Below, piece after piece: positions 6,746 through 10,982 of a stretch of 10,982 bases of DNA. The stretch is taken from contig JAQCAK010000026.1 in NCBI GenBank assembly GCA_027621895.1, positions 1 through 10,982 on the forward strand, read 5' to 3'. The notes below the pieces were generated by a model, which did not search any database, was not told the DNA's origin, and saw nothing but the letters and a program-made list of their open reading frames with translations. The position numbers and the translations under genes were made by a program. Origin of the DNA: Pseudomonadota bacterium. Lineage in GTDB: Bacteria; Pseudomonadota; Gammaproteobacteria; Pseudomonadales; Azotimanducaceae. Position 1 is the first letter of the stretch. The number at the start of each line of letters is the position of its first letter.

Positions 6746-8160
6746 GCCGCAGCCTCCTTTGTCACCGTGCTGCCGGCTCTTGCAGTCATCCAGACGTTGT
6801 AGGCCATCAGGAGCATGCCCACAAAGAAGATGCCACCGCCGATAAACCGCACCACGTAACCCGGGAAACTGGCCTCAACTGACTCTACAAAACTGTAGGT
6901 CAGGGTGCCGTCGCTGTTGACCGCACGCCACATCAGACCCTGCATCAGACCGTTAACCCACATGGATGCGATGTACAGTACCGTGCCGATGGTGGACATC
7001 CAGAAGTGCAGATCGATCAGCCTGACGCTGTACATCTCACCCTGCTTCCTGCCAAACAGGATTGGCAGCAGGTGATACATCGCGCCGATGGATATCATTG
7101 CGACCCATCCCAAAGCCCCTGAATGTACGTGCCCTATTGTCCAATCTGTATAGTGAGAGAGAGCGTTCACAGATTTTATGGACATCATCGGACCCTCAAA
7201 GGTCGACATGCCATAGAAGGACAGGGAGACAATCAGGAACTTCAGGATGGGATCGCTTCGAATCTTATCCCAGGCACCTGAGAGCGTCATGATGCCGTTG
7301 ATCATGCCACCCCATGAGGGTGCCAGCAGGATGAGAGACATCGCCATGCCCAGGCTCTGTGCCCAGTCAGGCAGTGTCGTATAGTGCAGGTGATGGGGAC
7401 CGGCCCAGACATACACCGCAATCAGTGCCCAGAAATGCACCACTGAAAGTCGATAGGAATAGACCGGCCGCTCGGCCTGCTTGGGGACAAAATAGTACAT
7501 GATGCCGAGGAAACCGGCGGTCAGGAAAAACCCGACGGCGTTATGCCCATACCACCACTGCACCATCGCATCCACGCTGCCGGCGTAGATGGAGTAGGAC
7601 TTGGTCAGGGTAACCGGCAACGCCAGGCTGTTAAAAATGTGCAGGATAGCGACAGCGATGATAAACGCCGAGAAAAACCAGTTCGCCACGTAGATATGCC
7701 GGGTTTTTCGCTTCAGGATCGTACCGAAGTACAGGATCGCATAGGCGACCCACACGATGGTAATCAGGATGTCGATGGGCCACTCGAGTTCCGCGTATTC
7801 CTTGGAAGTTGTCAGCCCCAGCGGCAGGGTCACCGCAGCCGATACAATCACCAGTTGCCAGCCCCAGAAAACGAAGGCAGCCAGCTTGTTGGACAGCAAC
7901 GCGGCCTGGCAGGTTCGCTGCACAATATAAAGTGAGCAGGCAAACAGCGCGCACCCGCCAAAGGCAAAGATCACCGCATTGGTGTGCAGCGGACGCAACC
8001 GCCCGAAATGCAGCCAGGGCAAGTCGAAATTCAGCGCCGGCCAGGCCAGCTGTGCGGCAATCACCACACCCACCAGCATGCCCACGATACCCCAGACCAC
8101 GGTCATTACCGCGAACTGCTTAACTACCTTGTAGTTGTATTCGATGTTGGAATTTTCCAT
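6742..8160 (-). CDS. ccoN: cbb3-type cytochrome c oxidase catalytic subunit CcoN
   Basis: A 472-residue, twelve-helix heme-copper oxidase subunit that reduces oxygen to water and pumps protons at low oxygen. Ligands can be placed by comparison with the Pseudomonas stutzeri enzyme: His59 and His346 for low-spin heme b, His344 for heme b3, and His206, His256 and His257 for CuB. Tyr250 fits the helix-7 tyrosine cross-linked to a CuB histidine in C-type oxidases. Glu323 (STFEGPMMS) fits the conserved glutamate near heme b3. The motifs QWWYGHNAVGF, WAGPHHLHY and GHVHSGALGW are all intact. It is the first gene of the operon. A weak AGGG precedes the ATG, and the 5' leader predicted from the promoter is only about 20 nt. 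Confidence 0.98.
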   Translation of the reverse strand: MENSNIEYNYKVVKQFAVMTVVWGIVGMLVGVVIAAQLAWPALNFDLPWLHFGRLRPLHTNAVIFAFGGCALFACSLYIVQRTCQAALLSNKLAAFVFWGWQLVIVSAAVTLPLGLTTSKEYAELEWPIDILITIVWVAYAILYFGTILKRKTRHIYVANWFFSAFIIAVAILHIFNSLALPVTLTKSYSIYAGSVDAMVQWWYGHNAVGFFLTAGFLGIMYYFVPKQAERPVYSYRLSVVHFWALIAVYVWAGPHHLHYTTLPDWAQSLGMAMSLILLAPSWGGMINGIMTLSGAWDKIRSDPILKFLIVSLSFYGMSTFEGPMMSIKSVNALSHYTDWTIGHVHSGALGWVAMISIGAMYHLLPILFGRKQGEMYSVRLIDLHFWMSTIGTVLYIASMWVNGLMQGLMWRAVNSDGTLTYSFVESVEASFPGYVVRFIGGGIFFVGMLLMAYNVWMTARAGSTVTKEAAA

Positions 8161-8186
8161 ACGTCACTACCCTGGAAACGCTGCGC

Positions 8187-8192
8187 AGAATA
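8187..8192 (-). promoter_or_regulatory. Predicted -10 box of the ccoN promoter
   Basis: The minus strand reads TATTCT, four of six matches to TATAAT. It is at the precise distance expected downstream of the ANR/FNR-like site at 8215-8228, which would stand in for a -35 box. The transcript would start near 8180, leaving about 20 nt before the ccoN ATG. The call depends on the spacing more than on the hexamer. Confidence 0.6.
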
Positions 8193-8214
8193 CCAATCCT
8201 CATGACGCAACTTG

Positions 8215-8228
8215 TTGACTTATGTCAT
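8215..8228 (-). promoter_or_regulatory. ANR/FNR-type binding site upstream of ccoN
   Basis: The sequence is TTGAC-TTAT-GTCAT, which matches nine of ten defined positions of the FNR/ANR consensus TTGAY-N4-RTCAA (last base differs). Its centre is 61 nt from the ccoN start codon. If the centre is -41.5, the -12 to -7 interval falls exactly on TATTCT at 8192-8187, the geometry of a class II FNR-activated promoter. ccoNOQP operons are well-known FNR/ANR/FixK targets. The regulator gene is not in the window. Confidence 0.75.
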
Positions 8229-8333
8229 AAACCGAAAAGATATCCAGCGACCCTGCACATCTTTTTCGATGATAGTGGTAACGCCCGGAGTTCCCGCTGC
8301 TGTAGACCCCCTGCAGCCCGTTCATATTAAATT

Positions 8334-8350
8334 GTTCTAATATAAAGAAC
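8334..8350. repeat. Small AT-rich inverted repeat between ccoN and the divergent gene
   Basis: GTTCT (8334-8338) and AGAAC (8346-8350) are separated by AATATAA. The element is far more AT-rich than the sequence around it and lies about 100 nt before the ATG of the divergent plus-strand gene. It could be an operator or part of a promoter (TAATAT at 8338-8343 resembles a -10 box), but no good -35 is seen at the proper distance. The rest of 8229-8451 shows no other clear element. Confidence 0.35.
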
Positions 8351-8451
8351 TACCCCATTCCGGAGATAAACAGGCAAGCCCTGGCACAAAGTTCTGCCCA
8401 ATTGGAAACATTCTGCCCCTGCTGAATCGCGAATTCAGTAAACTGCGTCTC

Positions 8452-9522
8452 ATGCTGGTACAAGCCAAAGACATGCGGGTCACGATTCCCGCGCTGATGT
8501 TCGATCCACAGTTCTATGTATTCGACTTCGCCATCAAGAGTGAACTGACCAAGTTCCTGATTGTTGAAGAGAAAAACCTGGACCTGGCGCCTTTCATCGA
8601 CAACCGTTTCGAACCCATCGCCCAGGGCTACCTGACTGTCTCGACACGCGAGCTGTTTGCCCTGGAATCCCAGCACGATATCGAGCGCCCCCGGGCCGGC
8701 TTTATTTTTCACCACGCTTTCGTCTGCTCAACCCTGCTGTCGCGAAGCCTCGGCGCTGCCGATGCTTTTTTTGCACTCAAGGAACCCTGGATAGTCCGGC
8801 GTCTGGCGGACTTCAAGCGGGCCCGGGGGAACAGAACCCCTGGCAGGCAATGGCGCGAGATGTTCACGGGTTATACAGCGCTGCTGGAGAAGAACTATGC
8901 CACCGGCAGACGCCCCGTCATCAAGGCGACGAACGTGGCCAACAACCTGCTGATCGACAAACTGCGGTTCATGCCCGGGCATCCGGCGCTCTACCTCTAC
9001 TCCGGTCTTGAAGACTTCCTCATCTCGAACCTGAAGAAACCGGAGGACACCCGGCGCAAGATGCCGGGTCTGGCGCAGGCGTTCATGACCGACGAGAATT
9101 TTGTCCAGCGGTATCCGGCGTTCTGCGACCTGGGCCGGCTATCCTTCCTGCAGGTTTGCGCCCTGATCTGGGTCGCTAATCTGGACACGGTCAGCCGGAA
9201 CCTCGAAGCCCATCCTGACGCACGCTTCAAAAGCCTGCTAATGGACGACCTGCTGGCCGATACCCGCACCCGGGTCGCGGCACTGTCAGAGTTTTTTGGC
9301 CATCAGGCCTCAGCGGAAGACCTGGGGCTGATGACAGCAGATTCGATCATGGGCGCTGACGCAAAACACCAGGAGCAGGCGTACAGCACCACGATAAAAC
9401 GCACCGAGGCAGAACAGGTCCGCCTGAAGCATCAACGGGAGATCGACCAGGCACTGACCTGGATCGGGCCGCTGGCTGATGACCTCGGCCTGATGGAGAC
9501 GCTGCAGCGATATCGACTTTGA
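8452..9522 (+). CDS. P-loop sulfotransferase-like protein, function unknown
   Basis: A 356-residue soluble protein. Residues 82-100 (AGFIFHHAFVCSTLLSRSL) sit where sulfotransferases carry the 5'-phosphosulfate-binding loop (typically RSGSTLL): a hydrophobic strand, a loop, then STLLSRSL beginning a helix. Later pieces also follow the fold's order: ALKEPWIVRRL (108-118), PVIKATNVANNLL (155-167), ALYLYSGLEDFLISNLK (179-195) and a C-terminal LLMDDLLADTRTRVAALSEFFG (262-283). The usual basic residue and glycine of the loop are replaced (HHAFVC), so binding of PAPS or catalysis is uncertain. The start is unsure: the frame is open back to 8341 without an ATG, GTG or TTG, and neither ATG 8452 nor ATG 8473 has a good Shine-Dalgarno. 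The gene is divergent from ccoN and precedes the Anbu gene by 239 nt. I do not recognise a specific function. Confidence 0.75.
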   Translation: MLVQAKDMRVTIPALMFDPQFYVFDFAIKSELTKFLIVEEKNLDLAPFIDNRFEPIAQGYLTVSTRELFALESQHDIERPRAGFIFHHAFVCSTLLSRSLGAADAFFALKEPWIVRRLADFKRARGNRTPGRQWREMFTGYTALLEKNYATGRRPVIKATNVANNLLIDKLRFMPGHPALYLYSGLEDFLISNLKKPEDTRRKMPGLAQAFMTDENFVQRYPAFCDLGRLSFLQVCALIWVANLDTVSRNLEAHPDARFKSLLMDDLLADTRTRVAALSEFFGHQASAEDLGLMTADSIMGADAKHQEQAYSTTIKRTEAEQVRLKHQREIDQALTWIGPLADDLGLMETLQRYRL

Positions 9523-9523
9523 A

Positions 9524-9547
9524 TCCGGTTCCACAGGCCAAACCGGA
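9524..9547 (+). terminator. Stem-loop just after the sulfotransferase-like gene
   Basis: TCCGGTT (9524-9530) and AACCGGA (9541-9547) form a perfect 7-bp stem with a 10-nt loop, starting one base after the TGA stop. No T-run follows, so it is at best a weak intrinsic terminator or a 3'-end stabiliser. Its position directly after a stop codon makes a role at the transcript end plausible. Confidence 0.45.
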
Positions 9548-9700
9548 CCAGTGGACGCAATTGGGCAATCAGCACCCGTGCCGGCCGATACGGAAGATTC
9601 GTCTATTGACATTGACCAAAGTGATCAAAGTCTCTCTCCCCCAGGAAACGATGCCCTGCAGACCAGATCTGGCAAGGGTTGCACGCCATACACGTGAGGC

Positions 9701-9717
9701 TTGACAGGTTCCTGTCA
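9701..9717 (+). promoter_or_regulatory. Possible promoter/operator of the Anbu gene: palindrome over a TTGACA box
   Basis: TGACAGG (9702-9708) and CCTGTCA (9711-9717) form a perfect 7-bp inverted repeat with a 2-nt centre. The repeat overlaps a consensus -35 hexamer TTGACA at 9701-9706. A transcription factor bound to this palindrome would block or modulate polymerase. The matching -10 is poor (GAACAT at 9724-9729, three of six, 17-nt spacer), so either the promoter needs activation or the hexamer is chance. The start codon of the Anbu gene is 45 nt downstream. Confidence 0.4.
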
Positions 9718-9761
9718 TCAACAGAACATAACTCTCTCTTAGATCTTCCGGTTTCTCCTGT

Positions 9762-10523
9762 ATGACCTATTGTCTGGGTATCGCCACAGAGGCGGGCCTT
9801 GTATTTGTTTCTGATTCACGGACCAATGCGGGCGTGGACATGGTCAGCACCTACAGCAAGATGTATGGCTTCGGTGTGCCCGGTGAGCGTCAGTTTACGC
9901 TGCTCACCTCAGGTAACCTGGCCACATCGCAGTCAGTCATGCGACGGATCAAGAAAGACATCAAGACTGGCGCCAGCACCAACCTGCTGAAGATGAAACA
10001 CATGACCGATGTCGCCGAGTATATTGGTGACGTCAGTCGTGAGGAACAGGAACGCAGCGCCCAGCCAGGCATCAACGTGGAATCCTATTTTATTGTTGGC
10101 GGCCAGATCCTTGACCACCGGCCCACTATCTTTATGGTCTACCCGCAGGGAAACTATATCTCGACGTCAAACGACACCACCTATCTGCAGATCGGCGAAA
10201 CCAAGTATGGCAAGCCTATCCTGGATCGAATACTGTCACCCCAGGTCAGCCTCGAAACCGCCGCCATGTGTGCGATGGTATCCATGGACTCAACCATGCG
10301 CAGTAACCTGGGTGTCGGGCCGCCCGTTGAACTCTCGGTCTATGATGCCGGCTCACTGCAGCCCGGTCGCTACTATCGATTCGAAGAGGACAGCGAATAC
10401 CTGCGCCAGCTGAAAAAGAGCTGGGACAAGCTGCTCAAGGAAGCCTTCAAGAAACTGCCACCCGTTGCCTGGTCAAGCACCTGGGACCGCCAGGAAGAGG
10501 ATGGGTCCCAGGAAGCATCCTGA
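9762..10523 (+). CDS. anbu: Anbu-type proteasome-related peptidase (bacterial proteasome homologue)
   Basis: A 253-residue Ntn-hydrolase of the Anbu family, related to HslV and proteasome beta subunits. The start MTYCLGIATEAGLVFVSDSR is diagnostic: removal of Met1 exposes Thr2 as N-terminal nucleophile (Thr1 in mature numbering), Asp18 matches the proteasomal Asp17, and Lys33 in TYSKM is the catalytic lysine. DSRTNAGVD is a near-invariant Anbu signature. Family members assemble into rings or helical particles; substrates are not firmly known. The Shine-Dalgarno is weak. Just 33 nt downstream begins a transglutaminase-like/DUF2126 gene. Anbu genes are often next to transglutaminase-like, alpha-E-domain and ATP-grasp-type genes, and this fits. 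No propeptide is present, as expected. The C-terminus is charged and ends QEEDGSQEAS. Confidence 0.94.
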   Translation: MTYCLGIATEAGLVFVSDSRTNAGVDMVSTYSKMYGFGVPGERQFTLLTSGNLATSQSVMRRIKKDIKTGASTNLLKMKHMTDVAEYIGDVSREEQERSAQPGINVESYFIVGGQILDHRPTIFMVYPQGNYISTSNDTTYLQIGETKYGKPILDRILSPQVSLETAAMCAMVSMDSTMRSNLGVGPPVELSVYDAGSLQPGRYYRFEEDSEYLRQLKKSWDKLLKEAFKKLPPVAWSSTWDRQEEDGSQEAS

Positions 10524-10556
10524 CCGGCTGAAACACATTCACCGGTAACCCGCCCT

Positions 10557-10982
10557 ATGGCTATACAAGTTGCACTCAAGCACTACACCGACTACACGTT
10601 TGATCGTGCCGTGTCGGTGATGCCGCATGTCGTTCGCCTTCGGCCTGCCCCCCATTGTCGTACACCCATCAAATCCTACTCCCTGAAGGTCGAACCCGGT
10701 GATCACTTCATCAACTGGCAGCAGGACCCCTTCGGCAATTACCTGGCCCGCTTCGTGTTTCCCGAGAAGATGCGCAGCCTGCGTATCCATGTGGAACTGA
10801 TTGCCGAACTGATTGTGATCAACCCGTTCGACTTTTTCCTGGAAGAAACTGCCGAACACTATCCCTTCCGCTACGACAAGCTCCTGAAAGCGGACCTGGC
10901 GCCCTATCTGAAAATCACTGACAAAGGTCCCCTGCTCCAGGCATGGCTGGCCGGCGTCAGCCGCCGAAAGAAGCAGCCGATT
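10557..10982 (+). CDS. Transglutaminase-like DUF2126 family protein, N-terminal part (runs off the window)
   Basis: Starting at ATG 10557 the frame is open for 142 codons to the window end, so the gene is 3'-truncated by the window. The N-terminus (MAIQVALKHYTDYTFDR, then VVRLRPAPHCRTP and HFINWQQDPFGNYLARFVFPE) matches the bacterial transglutaminase N-terminal domain of the large, roughly 1100-residue transglutaminase/DUF2126 proteins. The region to about residue 105 is that beta-rich domain. The Cys-His-Asp core and DUF2126 region would lie beyond the edge. It is 33 nt after the Anbu stop on the same strand, hence probably in the same operon. The ribosome site (GGTAA) is weak. Transglutaminase-fold proteins of this kind may act as proteases or peptide ligases; activity is unproven here. 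Confidence 0.88.
   Translation, partial: MAIQVALKHYTDYTFDRAVSVMPHVVRLRPAPHCRTPIKSYSLKVEPGDHFINWQQDPFGNYLARFVFPEKMRSLRIHVELIAELIVINPFDFFLEETAEHYPFRYDKLLKADLAPYLKITDKGPLLQAWLAGVSRRKKQPI

Noticed and set aside
9606..9628. Repeated TTGAC followed by TGATCAA, resembling an FNR site
   Set aside because: The half sites are 7 nt apart instead of 4, so the geometry does not fit FNR/ANR.
9519..9704. 61-codon plus-strand frame between the sulfotransferase-like gene and anbu
   Set aside because: It starts with TTG inside the preceding gene's end, has no ribosome site, and its product looks random.
10523..10546. Short inverted repeat ACCGG/CCGGT after the Anbu gene
   Set aside because: A 5-bp stem with a 14-nt loop and no T-run is within chance expectation and is unlikely to terminate transcription before the next gene.

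Overview
The window looks like part of a Gammaproteobacterium chromosome. The cbb3 oxidase proteins are of the Pseudomonas/marine gammaproteobacterial type, CcoP has the two-helix N-terminus, and the upstream promoter carries an ANR/FNR-like site. Composition is moderately GC-rich by eye. Genus cannot be set from sequence alone.

Layout: positions 1-173 are non-coding and hold a perfect 22-bp inverted repeat (86-107 and 152-173) with a third partial copy inside. From 8160 down to 174 on the minus strand lies one compact operon, ccoN-ccoO-ccoQ-ccoP-ccoG-ccoH-ccoI-ccoS, followed by a Yip1-family membrane protein gene. ccoN, O, Q and P encode the structural subunits of cytochrome cbb3 oxidase, the high-affinity terminal oxidase. 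ccoG, H, I and S encode the copper handling and assembly factors. Most junctions are 1-8 nt overlaps or gaps of 4-21 nt, so translation is likely coupled. The 57-codon ccoQ is small and easily missed. ccoG appears to start at TTG. The Yip1 gene overlaps ccoS by ATGA and is the unusual passenger of the operon.

The ccoN upstream region (8161-8451) has an ANR/FNR-type site, TTGAC-N4-GTCAT, placed exactly where a class II FNR-activated promoter needs it relative to a TATTCT -10 box. This suggests induction at low oxygen.

The plus strand then carries a divergent group. First is a P-loop sulfotransferase-like protein with an unusual phosphate-binding loop and an uncertain start (8452-9522). After a 239-nt gap with two small inverted repeats comes an Anbu-type proteasome-related peptidase (9762-10523). 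The last gene is the 5' part of a large transglutaminase-like/DUF2126 protein (10557 to the window edge). Anbu with transglutaminase-family proteins is a known recurring gene neighbourhood whose cellular role is still poorly defined. It is the least understood system in this window.
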